Shown: piece after piece, positions 26,448 through 34,617 of the stretch
Layout of the letters: every line of letters starts with the position of its first letter
How positions within the stretch are numbered: position 1 is the stretch's first letter
From: JALUZX01 sp964561605
GTDB taxonomy: Bacteria; Planctomycetota; UBA1135; JALUZX01
Length of the DNA: 64,000 nt
NCBI GenBank assembly: GCA_964561605.1
Contig: CAZLQD010000005.1
Span: 124,001 to 188,000, forward strand
Direction: 5' to 3'
Position numbers and translations under genes: made by a program
Notes under the pieces: generated by a model
What the model was told of the DNA's origin: nothing
Database searches by the model: none
What the model saw: only the letters and a program-made list of their open reading frames with translations

Positions 26448-27473
26448 ATGAGCAAGAAGCCCGGTCCTCGCAGGCCCTGGAAGGGCCTCATTCTGGTCCT
26501 CCTCAACGTCCTGGCCGCCCTGGCCACGGCGGAAGTAGGCCTCCGCCTGGCCGGACCGGTCTTCCTGGCCAGGAGGATGAGCATCGACACCTTCAACCGG
26601 GAGCTGGTCCTCCCTCCGCCCCGCCGGCCCGGCGACGCCCTTCGCCCCAACGCCCGGGGGAGGACCTACGCCTTCCCCGTCCGGACCAACTCCCTGGGCT
26701 TCCGGGGCCCCGAGATCCACCCACCTCCGCCGGGGGCGGTGCGGATCGCCGTCCTGGGGAGGTCCGTGGCCTTCGGCTGGGGAGCCGCCGAGAAGGACGC
26801 CTGGCCCTACGTGCTGGAGCGCCTCCTGGCCCGCAAGGGCCTGAAGGCCCAGGTCCTGGATCTCTCCGTGCCGGCCTGGACCCTGGCGGACATCTACGTT
26901 GCGGCCCACAAGCTCCTTCCCATGCTCGAGCCCCGGATTCTCATCCTCCCCGTCCACCCCGAGGATTTCTCCTTCCTGGACGCCCTGCTGGAGGGAATCC
27001 GGAAGAACCTCCAAGCCTCCTCCCATGCGCCAGGCCGGCTCGGGAAGTGGAAGGAGCGGATCCAGTCCTTCCTCGCCTCCCCCGCCGGGAGCGGGCTCTT
27101 CCTCAAGGAATTCCTTTCCGCCGCATGGCTTCGCCTCCAGGTGGCCCTGGAAGAAAAGAAGGGACAATACGGAGGCGAGGCCCCGGCCGGCCTGGGTCGG
27201 GGCGCCCTGCTCCTGGCGAGGGTCCTGGAGGACATCCGGGGCCTGGCGGAGAAGACCGGAACGAAGCTGGTCGTCCTGGACATGGGCGGGTCCGATCCGC
27301 TTGGCAGTTTTTGCCGCCTGAAGGGAATCGCCTACGTCCAGGCCCGCTTGAAGGACGCTCCCTTCAAGAGGCCCGTCACCCTTGGAAGGGGAGACCCCCA
27401 CCCCAATCCCCTGGGCCACAAGTGGATCGCCGGAAAAGTCGCCCGGGCCATCCTGGCCCTCCAGGGCAAGTAG
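26448..27473 (+). CDS. Membrane-anchored SGNH/GDSL hydrolase-like protein
   Basis: 341 residues. A basic N-terminus and helix (~13-36) form a membrane anchor. The SGNH block I region reads 'IAVLGRSVAFGWGAAEKDAWP', where GDS/GNS is GRS (104-106), so Ser106 remains but the preceding acid or amide is Arg. A block V-like 'RGDPHPNPLGHKWIAGKVA' (Asp/His) is near the C-terminus. Such proteins are esterases or sugar O-acetyl-modifying enzymes. The changed block I leaves activity uncertain. It is divergent from hldD with only 40 bases between starts. Confidence 0.75.
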   Translation: MSKKPGPRRPWKGLILVLLNVLAALATAEVGLRLAGPVFLARRMSIDTFNRELVLPPPRRPGDALRPNARGRTYAFPVRTNSLGFRGPEIHPPPPGAVRIAVLGRSVAFGWGAAEKDAWPYVLERLLARKGLKAQVLDLSVPAWTLADIYVAAHKLLPMLEPRILILPVHPEDFSFLDALLEGIRKNLQASSHAPGRLGKWKERIQSFLASPAGSGLFLKEFLSAAWLRLQVALEEKKGQYGGEAPAGLGRGALLLARVLEDIRGLAEKTGTKLVVLDMGGSDPLGSFCRLKGIAYVQARLKDAPFKRPVTLGRGDPHPNPLGHKWIAGKVARAILALQGK

Positions 27474-27839
27474 AAAGGGAAGAGCCCCGGTCCGCCTTCC
27501 CCTCAGCCCCGGCCGGCTCCCCCTGACGTCGGGCATGTTGCGGCCCTTCGGGCCGCACATCCCCGACGGCAGGGGCTGACGACTTTTTTTGTACGTCAGC
27601 CCCGGCCGGCTCGGGCATGGAACAAAGTGACATGCCCGAGACGCCCGGGGAGTGGCGACAACATGGAAAGCGTCACAACCCACGTCGGTGCCGGCGCAGG
27701 GGAAGTCTTCCTTTCGGATGCCTCCTGCCTCCATTAAGATCCCCCCTCTCCCGGCTTTCCGGAAGGTCGCCTTCCAGGTTCCGCCGGAGACCGCTTCGGT
27801 TCCCTTCCGTCCCAGCCCACCCTTCGAAGGTTCGATCCC
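27474..27839 (+). ncRNA. Structured intergenic region with alternative hairpins; no gene
   Basis: This 366-base gap holds no convincing ORF. A 17-base direct repeat starting TCAGCCCCGG occurs at 27503-27519 and 27596-27612. Between them is a long hairpin (27528-27567, ~17 bp with one mismatch and one bulge, TTC loop). The segment GGGGCTGACG (27572-27581) pairs perfectly with 27594-27603, but its GGGGCTGA core can instead pair with 27503-27510 in the first repeat. The second pairing ends just before seven T (27584-27590), like a terminator. A further perfect 10-bp hairpin lies at 27611-27640. It could be a terminator or attenuator ahead of the 27840 gene. Confidence 0.55.
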
Positions 27840-30800
27840 ATGAAAAACCGGATCCTCTCGATCCTCTTCCTCCTCTTGGCCTCTCCACCGGCGGCTCGGG
27901 CCACCTGGTTCGGAGAGAACGTGGAAAAGGGCGCAGACATCATGATGATGGACCTGCGCTATCCCTTCTGGGCGGAGAGCACCTACAACGCCCACTGGAA
28001 CTTCTCCCTCCTGGCTCCCGACCATTTCTCCGGATACGGAGGATTCTCCTTCGGAATCGAGTCCCTCCCGCCGGACCACAGGCCCAATCTCAATCCCCGG
28101 ATCCAGGACGCCTTCAGGCCGGGGTCGGTCTGGTCCTTCTGGGGGGCCGACAAGAAAGGGGAACCCGTCAGGGTGGTCATGAGCTCCAGGTTCAACTACC
28201 CCCGCCAGTACATCGGGGAGGGCGCAAGCGGAGCCCTCGGGGGGCCCGTCTGGCCCATCGTCCGGAACAGGTGGTACACCATGCTGATGCGCCTGTGGAG
28301 ACCCCTGGGCCCGGAGAGGGAAAAAGTCTCCTACATCGGACGCTGGGTGAAAGATACAGTCACCCGCCGCTGGTATCTCTACGGCGTGGTCCGCGTCCCC
28401 ACACCGGCCACTGGATTCAGGGGGAACGCCGGCTTCCTCGAGGACTTCTGGTTCAACGGCCGTTCCGTCAGGTCCCTCCACCGGCGCCTTGGTTACTACA
28501 GGAAGGACGGGACCTGGCGGCGGTCCGACACAGTGACCTACAAGGTTCCCGAGCGGGGCACGTACTGGGTGGTGAACAAGATCGAAGGGGGCACGGTCCT
28601 GGCCATGGAGCTGAGCTCCAATCCCTCCCTCCTCCCCTTCCGCTTGAAGGGCAAGATCCTGGAACCCGGAAAGACCCACTCCTTCACCATCGCCGAACCC
28701 CCGAAGCCCAAACTCGACGAGCCCGGAGTCGATTCTGTGGAGGCCTTCTCCAACGGCCGCCAGGTCCTGGTCACATGGAAGATCCCCTCCTCGTCCTCTC
28801 CGCCCTTCCAATACAAGGTGGAGATCTTCCGGGATCCTTCCTGCAAAGGCAAGCCCGTGGCCTCCAGGGAGGAGCGAATGCCTTTCGTCAGGGAAGTCCT
28901 TCTCCCGGCGGAGCTGGAGAACCCGGTGGTCCGCCTCACCCTGACGGACGTCTTCGACCAGACCCTTCCTCCCGTAATCGTCCGGGCCGCCCGGCTCCCC
29001 GAGGCGGAACCGGCCCCTCCCGCCCGCTTCGCCCCGGGCCTGGGTTACGCCCTCTTCGTCAAGGACCGGCCGCGAAGGGTCAACGTCTTCCTTCCGCCCT
29101 GCGAGGAGTGCAGGAAGAACCGGGAGGAAAAGCACTACTGGGTCTCCCTCTCCGAACTGAAGGAGGGCCGCCTCCTCCGCCGGGGAATCACGAACGGCTT
29201 CAACCTGGGTTTGCGGGAATCCAGGCATTCCGGGTTCGGCTTCGAGTTCAAGGGCCTCCTCCGGGTCCCGAAGACGGGGATCTACCTCTTCCACATGCGC
29301 GGGACGGACGGTTACCGCATCCGGATCGACGGAAGGGAAGCTCTCCTCTTCGACGGACTGCACGGCCCCGAGCCCAGGACCTTCTGGAAAAACCTTTCCG
29401 CAGGAGCTCATCGCCTGGAAGTGGACTACTTCTTCGACGCCCAGAAACCCTTCTTCGAACTGGAATGGGAAGGCCCCGGCCTTTCCCGCCGGAAGATCCC
29501 CCACTCCGCCCTCGGGCACGAACCCGCCGAACCTATCCCCTCGACGGAGATCGTCTCGGCCAAACCCCGCAAGGACGGCTTCGTTGAGATCGACCTCCGC
29601 CCCGTCCCGGGAACCGCCCGCGCGGACAAGGTGCAGCTCTTCCTCGACAAAATGCGGATCGCCGAACTCGATCCTTCGTCCCTTCACTATTCGGGACTCC
29701 TCCCCGCAGGGCGCCACCGCCTCTGGACCAGGACCTGGTTCCGGGGAAACCACACGGCCGACTCCGAACCTATCGCCCTGGATGTCCCCCAGGCCCCCGT
29801 CTCGGGCTGGAAGCTGGGCGTCGCCGGGGAGGCCCGGGCGACCCACAACCTCGCCCGGACCGGGCCGGGATCCTTCACCTTCATCGGCGAGGGTGAGTTC
29901 GTCCTCTACCGCCAGGTGAAGGGCGATTTCACTCTCACCTGCCGAGTGGACCGTTGCCTGGGCAGGAAGGGGGAACCCGTGAATCCATCCTCCTCTGTGG
30001 GGCTCACCATCTGCGAAAGGTCAGGGAAAGGCGACTTCCGCCGGGGAAGGAGTTTCGGCGTCTTTCTGACGGCCCGCCACGGGCTCAGGACGACCCCAGA
30101 CTTCGACGACCTGGGAGGAACGCGCATCTCCAAGCAAAAACTCCCCGACAACCACCGCTGGATCCGGGTGGTCCGCCGCGGAAACGTCTGGTCCGCCTGG
30201 ACCTCCGCGGATGGGAAGACCTGGAGATTCGGGACGAGCAGCTTCATACACGCCCGCCCTGAAGTGGGGGCGGGAATCTTCTTCCGCGCCCTTCCCCAGA
30301 ACGCCCTGGTCTTCTTCCAGGCCGCCGTCTCCCACCTCTCCCTGGAGCCGGGCCTCCCCCCGGGAGAGGCCCGCGTGGAGGCCATCCCCGCAGGAAACAC
30401 CAAGGATCTCCCCTGGACCGGGGTCGTCGTCGCGCCCTCCGACCCACGGGTCGTGGTTCTCCGCTCCCCGGGGCGGGGCCTCCTTCGCTCGACAGACGGG
30501 GGAAAGACGTGGAAGCACGCCGACGGAGGCCTCTCCGGGCCGGCCCTCGCCGTGCGGAGCGTGGCCGTCCATCCCTCCAGGCCGGAGGTCATGCTCCGGG
30601 CCTCGGGCACAGGGAAGGGTCCCGGGCAGAGCGGCCTCTACCTCACGGAAGACGGCGGCGCCCACTGGAAGAAGCTGGACTTCCCCGGCGACTTCGACGG
30701 CCTGGGCCCTTCCTCAATATGCGGTGAAATAATCGCTTTCCACCCCGCCGCGCCGGACTGCATCCTCGTGGGAACGGAGTCGTCCGGCCTCTTCCGGAGC

Positions 30801-31475
30801 ACCGACGGCGGCCTCACATGGCGGAGGGTCCTTCCCGGAGGGCAGAGATTCACGGCCCTGGCCCTGAACACCTACAGCGCCAGGAAGGACGGCAGAGCCA
30901 TGATCCACGCCGTGACCTGTCCCGACGCGGCCATGTCACTCCTGGGACGGGGAAGCCCCTCCACTTCCACCTCCGCCCGCGAGGGCCGGGACTACTTCTC
31001 CGGTGACGGGGGACGCCGCTTCTCCCTCCAGTGCGCCAGGCCCGACCTGGGCTACCTCAACCTCCTCTTCCCCGCACCCCAGCGGCACGGTTACCTGCTC
31101 TACGGAACTACCCAGGGCCTTCTCTTCACCTACAGGAACGGCCGGATGACCCACCTCTACTCCAGCCATCCCGCCGTGGAGCGGCTCCGCCCCATGACCG
31201 CCCTGGCCTCGGGTTACGTGAAGGACCAATCCTGGCCCCGAACCTACGTCCAGGTACTGGACCCCGCCGTCCCGGGCCGGGTCTCCTGTTCCTTCTACCA
31301 CGGAAACGTAAACTTCCAGTGGATCCGTTTCTCCCCGAAGGATGGGAGAGGGGTTGTCGCCATCTCCCCCTGCGACATGAGAAAGTCCGCCAAGGGCGAC
31401 CTCTGGTGGTTCCTCACCCCCGACGGACTCCACCGCCTGGACGACGAGGCCCTGACCTTCGTCAAGGTCCTCTAG
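27840..31475 (+). CDS. Large secreted DUF3472 / PA14 / BNR-repeat protein
   Basis: 1211 residues with Sec signal (MKNRILSILFLLLASPPAARA). Order: a DUF3472-like N-terminal part (~25-280, 'ADIMMMDLRYPFWAESTYNAHWNF', in part); an Ig-like stretch (~285-380); a PA14 domain (~455-560, 'GFEFKGLLRVPKTGIYLFHM', 'GYRIRIDGREALLFDG'); linker strands; a laminin-G/DUF1349-like sandwich (~680-845, 'WIRVVRRGNVWSAWTSADGKTW'); then a BNR/Asp-box propeller ('RSTDGGKTWKHA', 'LTEDGGAHWKKL', 'RSTDGGLTWRRV'). PA14 and the sandwich suggest glycan binding outside the cell. The start follows GAAGG at nine bases. Confidence 0.88.
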   Translation: MKNRILSILFLLLASPPAARATWFGENVEKGADIMMMDLRYPFWAESTYNAHWNFSLLAPDHFSGYGGFSFGIESLPPDHRPNLNPRIQDAFRPGSVWSFWGADKKGEPVRVVMSSRFNYPRQYIGEGASGALGGPVWPIVRNRWYTMLMRLWRPLGPEREKVSYIGRWVKDTVTRRWYLYGVVRVPTPATGFRGNAGFLEDFWFNGRSVRSLHRRLGYYRKDGTWRRSDTVTYKVPERGTYWVVNKIEGGTVLAMELSSNPSLLPFRLKGKILEPGKTHSFTIAEPPKPKLDEPGVDSVEAFSNGRQVLVTWKIPSSSSPPFQYKVEIFRDPSCKGKPVASREERMPFVREVLLPAELENPVVRLTLTDVFDQTLPPVIVRAARLPEAEPAPPARFAPGLGYALFVKDRPRRVNVFLPPCEECRKNREEKHYWVSLSELKEGRLLRRGITNGFNLGLRESRHSGFGFEFKGLLRVPKTGIYLFHMRGTDGYRIRIDGREALLFDGLHGPEPRTFWKNLSAGAHRLEVDYFFDAQKPFFELEWEGPGLSRRKIPHSALGHEPAEPIPSTEIVSAKPRKDGFVEIDLRPVPGTARADKVQLFLDKMRIAELDPSSLHYSGLLPAGRHRLWTRTWFRGNHTADSEPIALDVPQAPVSGWKLGVAGEARATHNLARTGPGSFTFIGEGEFVLYRQVKGDFTLTCRVDRCLGRKGEPVNPSSSVGLTICERSGKGDFRRGRSFGVFLTARHGLRTTPDFDDLGGTRISKQKLPDNHRWIRVVRRGNVWSAWTSADGKTWRFGTSSFIHARPEVGAGIFFRALPQNALVFFQAAVSHLSLEPGLPPGEARVEAIPAGNTKDLPWTGVVVAPSDPRVVVLRSPGRGLLRSTDGGKTWKHADGGLSGPALAVRSVAVHPSRPEVMLRASGTGKGPGQSGLYLTEDGGAHWKKLDFPGDFDGLGPSSICGEIIAFHPAAPDCILVGTESSGLFRSTDGGLTWRRVLPGGQRFTALALNTYSARKDGRAMIHAVTCPDAAMSLLGRGSPSTSTSAREGRDYFSGDGGRRFSLQCARPDLGYLNLLFPAPQRHGYLLYGTTQGLLFTYRNGRMTHLYSSHPAVERLRPMTALASGYVKDQSWPRTYVQVLDPAVPGRVSCSFYHGNVNFQWIRFSPKDGRGVVAISPCDMRKSAKGDLWWFLTPDGLHRLDDEALTFVKVL

Positions 31476-31482
31476 GAGGACG

Positions 31483-31513
31483 CCCTCCTTTCCGCCCCGT
31501 GCGGAGAGGAGGG
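31483..31513. terminator. Hairpin between convergent genes
   Basis: A 13-bp stem with one G-U pair (31483-31495 with 31501-31513) and a 5-base loop lies exactly between convergent stops (31475 and 31516). No T tract; probable bidirectional terminator. Confidence 0.5.
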
Positions 31514-31515
31514 AA

Positions 31516-33138
31516 TCACTCCTTCAGGGGGGACCATTCGCCGTATTTCTCCACAACGATGTCGGAGCGGCCCGCCGTTCTGGAAGCGGTCTGGGAGTTG
31601 TACTCCCACTTGAGGACCCGGCTCAGGCCCCCGCCCAGGGTGGTCACCAGGTAGCGGTCGCCCCTGACGCAGAGGCTCTCGGCGAACCTGCCCGCAACCG
31701 GGGAGTCCGCCGCCTGGACGTCCCAGTCCACCCAGCCGAAGGGCGGAAGGTAGACCTGGGCCCACCGGTGGAACACGTCGTCGAAGGAACCGTCCTCGCC
31801 GCGGACAACGACGGAGCCGGCGAACCGTGCGGGCAGGCCGGCCTCGCGGCAGAGGGCGATGAAAGCGAAGGTATACTCGGAACAGGATCCGGACCCCCTC
31901 TTCAAGACGACGGGGGCCGGCTCCCATCCCCCCGAAAGCTCGTAGCTGGTCCTCTCCCCCACGGCACGGGCGAGCTTCCTGGCGATCCACCAGGGGTTCT
32001 TCTCCCCGCCGGCCGCCTCCCCGGCGAGTTTCTTCAGGAAAGGGTCGCCAAGCTGGAACTTGGTCCCGTCGGCCAGGTACTTGTCCTTCACTTCTTGGGG
32101 GATCTGCTCCAGGCCTTCCACCTGCTCTGGATAGATGCACCTCCTCAAGTTGCGCAACTCCAGGTCCACGTCCATCCGGGCCTCCACGCTCTTCCCCGGG
32201 GCCACCCGGGCGAACTCGAAGCGGGCGAACCGGTTACCCCACTCGTCCCGGTCGAACCCGGCCGGGGCGGGAGTCCACCGGATGGGGGAGAGGATCTTCT
32301 GGCGGGGATCTTCCCGGGGAAGGGCGATCCAGGTGGTCAGGAGCTCCGCCGGCCGGTCCCCCCGGTTGTGCTGGACCACCCGGTAGCACAGGTGCACCCG
32401 CCTTCCCCCCCAGGTCCACCAGGCCCGCTCGCCCCGGGTCCGGACCTGGTAGACCCGGCGATCCTGGTAGTCCAGGACGTAGAGGATGCCCTCCCGAAAG
32501 GAGAGGCCCGAAACCCGGGGCCCCGGGGCGGGAAAGGAGAAGATCACTTCCCCCGATGCCCGATCGACCAGGTAGATCGAATCGGATCTCCTGTCTCCCG
32601 ACCAGAGCCGGGTGCCGTCGAAGGTGAGGGCCGAGACCGAGTTGGAAGGAGGCGGGGAGGTCTTCAGGACCGAGCCGTCCACAGGGTCCACCTCGACCAG
32701 GGTCTTCCTGCGGGTGCCCACCCAGAGGGCCTTCCCGTCCCAGGCCAGGGACCTCAGGCCGTCCACGGGGGAGGGAATCACCCTGTCCACGACTCCCGTG
32801 GAGGGATCCAGCCTGTAGATGTGGTCGTCCGAACTCTCGGGAAAGTCCGATCCCACCCAAAGGCGGCCCTCCTCGTCCCGGGCCAGGCCGAAGGGCTGGA
32901 GGCAGGGTGCCTCCAGGGAGGCCAGGACCTTCCCGGTCTCCAGGTCCACCTGGAAGATCTTCCTCTCCACCCTGTCCAGGACCCAGAATGAGGTCTTCCC
33001 CACGACCAGGCCTGTCGGGCCCGCCGCAGGGACGGGGAAGGAGCCCACCACCTGGCCGGGATGGGTGCCTGCAGCAAGGGAGGGGGAGGAAAGGACCAGG
33101 AGCCAACCCAGGAGAAGAAGGGGAGAAGAATGTCTCAC
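31516..33138 (-). CDS. Secreted propeller-transglutaminase fusion protein
   Basis: 540 residues from a GTG at 33138 with GGAGG six bases upstream (a TTG at 33159 is less likely). After a Sec signal, residues ~25-230 form an NHL/YVTN-like propeller ('FGLARDEEGRLWVGSDFPE', 'SLAWDGKALWVGTRR', 'ALTFDGTRLWSGDRR'). Residues ~380-480 are a transglutaminase-like domain with the triad C419 ('GSGSCSEYTFAFIALCREAG'), H457 ('DVFHRWAQVYLP') and D471 ('GWVDWD'). Bacterial secreted members are usually proteases or cross-linking enzymes. It is divergent from a phospholipase B-like gene, with a 75-bp shared promoter region. Confidence 0.88.
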   Translation of the reverse strand: MRHSSPLLLLGWLLVLSSPSLAAGTHPGQVVGSFPVPAAGPTGLVVGKTSFWVLDRVERKIFQVDLETGKVLASLEAPCLQPFGLARDEEGRLWVGSDFPESSDDHIYRLDPSTGVVDRVIPSPVDGLRSLAWDGKALWVGTRRKTLVEVDPVDGSVLKTSPPPSNSVSALTFDGTRLWSGDRRSDSIYLVDRASGEVIFSFPAPGPRVSGLSFREGILYVLDYQDRRVYQVRTRGERAWWTWGGRRVHLCYRVVQHNRGDRPAELLTTWIALPREDPRQKILSPIRWTPAPAGFDRDEWGNRFARFEFARVAPGKSVEARMDVDLELRNLRRCIYPEQVEGLEQIPQEVKDKYLADGTKFQLGDPFLKKLAGEAAGGEKNPWWIARKLARAVGERTSYELSGGWEPAPVVLKRGSGSCSEYTFAFIALCREAGLPARFAGSVVVRGEDGSFDDVFHRWAQVYLPPFGWVDWDVQAADSPVAGRFAESLCVRGDRYLVTTLGGGLSRVLKWEYNSQTASRTAGRSDIVVEKYGEWSPLKE

Positions 33139-33213
33139 GGCGCACCTCCATGGAAGCAAGGGGGGGGATTCAAGGGTAGAATCGGGGACCTACCCGTTCC
33201 ACAAGGGAAAGAG

Positions 33214-34617
33214 ATGCGCCCCTTTCTCACCACGATCCTCCTCTTCTTTTCGGCCGCCCCCGTCCCTCTGGCCTCCCAGGGGGTTCCCGCCCTCTCGGGA
33301 TTCCCCCCCCCGGGCCGGCCCGTCGAACGGGGGGGATGGATCCTCCTCCAAGTCCGGGGAAGGCCCTTCGAAAGGGGCCTCCAGCAAGGCCGGGCCCTGG
33401 GGCCCTACATGGCCCGCCAGATCGAGGGGATGAAGGTCCAGGTCCGCCTGGAGACCGAGAAGGGCTGGGACTTCTTCAAGAAAGCCGCTCTCCGCATACA
33501 GGGCCCCCGCCTCCCCGCCGGCATCAGGAAGGAAATGGAAGGCATCGTGAAGGGCGCCCGGGAGCGGGGAGTCCGGGTGGACTTCGGCGACGTCCTCCTC
33601 TGGAACGGCTGGATCGAACTCGTGGACGACTGGTTTCCCCAGTGGAGGAGGCGGCGGAAACTCAAGGGACCCAAGCTCCGCCGCCACGGGGGATGCAGCG
33701 CTTTCATGGCCACAGGGTCATGGACTTCCGACGGGAGGATCGTGGCGGGCCACAACACCTGGTCCCTCATGACCCTTCCAAACCATTGCAACGTAATCCT
33801 TCTCGTGGTCCCCGAAAGGGGAAACGCCTTCCTCATGCAGACCTTCCCGGGAGGCGTCCACTCCAACACCGACTTCTACATCAGCTCCGCCGGGTTGATC
33901 GTGACGGAGACGACGATTTCGCGCTACCGCGGGGAGTTCCGGGAACTCCTGCTTCCCGAGTTCGTGAGGATCCGGCTGGCCGTCCAGTTCGCCCGATCCA
34001 TCGACGGCTTCGCCCGCACCATGGTGGAAGCCAACAACGGGGGCTACGCCAACATCTGGCTGGTGGGAAACATCCGGACCGGGGAGATCGCCCGCCTGGA
34101 GCTGGGATTCCGGCACCATCCCCTCACCCGCACGAAGGACGGCTTCCTGGGCTCCTCCAACCTGGCCCTGGACCCGGACCTCCTCCGGGAGGAGACCCGC
34201 GACCGGGGCGGCCCCCGGTCCAGCAACCGGGCCAGGATGGCCCGCTGGAAGGAGCTGGCCTCCCTCTGGAAGGGCCGGATCACCGTGGAGGCGGGCAAGC
34301 TCTTCCTCTCGGACCACTACGACGCCTACGAGAAGCGGTACCACCCCTCTTCCCGGACCCTTTGCGGCCACTACGACCTTGGAAAGCACGGGGCTCCCTT
34401 CGGCGCCCTGGACGGCCTCGTGACGGACAGCGTCCTGGCCCGCGGGCTCCGGGCCTGGGGACGCTGGGGCCACCCTTGCGGAATGGACTTCCACGCCCGG
34501 GACTTCCTTGCCTCGAACCCCCGCTTCGCCTGGGCCAAGGACTGGCTCCTGGACCTGCCCCGGAGACCCTGGGTGCTCCTTGGAACCGAAAGGAAAAGAA
34601 AGGACGGCGGCAAGTGA
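33214..34617 (+). CDS. Phospholipase B-like Ntn hydrolase
   Basis: 467 residues with Sec signal (MRPFLTTILLFFSAAPVPLA). 'HGGCSAFMATGSW' with 'GRIVAGHNTW' places C161 as the Ntn nucleophile exposed by self-cleavage, as in phospholipase B-like (PF04916) and C45 acyltransferase families; 'TFPGGVHSNTDFYISSAGLIVTETT' (in part) matches the PLB-like 'YPG..S.DDFY...GL.V.ETT' core. It probably hydrolyses amide or ester bonds of lipids outside the cytoplasm. Its TGA overlaps the GTG start of the next gene, so the two are translationally coupled. Confidence 0.85.
   Translation: MRPFLTTILLFFSAAPVPLASQGVPALSGFPPPGRPVERGGWILLQVRGRPFERGLQQGRALGPYMARQIEGMKVQVRLETEKGWDFFKKAALRIQGPRLPAGIRKEMEGIVKGARERGVRVDFGDVLLWNGWIELVDDWFPQWRRRRKLKGPKLRRHGGCSAFMATGSWTSDGRIVAGHNTWSLMTLPNHCNVILLVVPERGNAFLMQTFPGGVHSNTDFYISSAGLIVTETTISRYRGEFRELLLPEFVRIRLAVQFARSIDGFARTMVEANNGGYANIWLVGNIRTGEIARLELGFRHHPLTRTKDGFLGSSNLALDPDLLREETRDRGGPRSSNRARMARWKELASLWKGRITVEAGKLFLSDHYDAYEKRYHPSSRTLCGHYDLGKHGAPFGALDGLVTDSVLARGLRAWGRWGHPCGMDFHARDFLASNPRFAWAKDWLLDLPRRPWVLLGTERKRKDGGK

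Noticed and set aside
26409..29846. Open frame of over 1100 codons on the minus strand across the SGNH-like and DUF3472 genes
   Set aside because: It spans an intergenic hairpin region and two recognisable genes on the other strand; composition is typical of a shadow frame.
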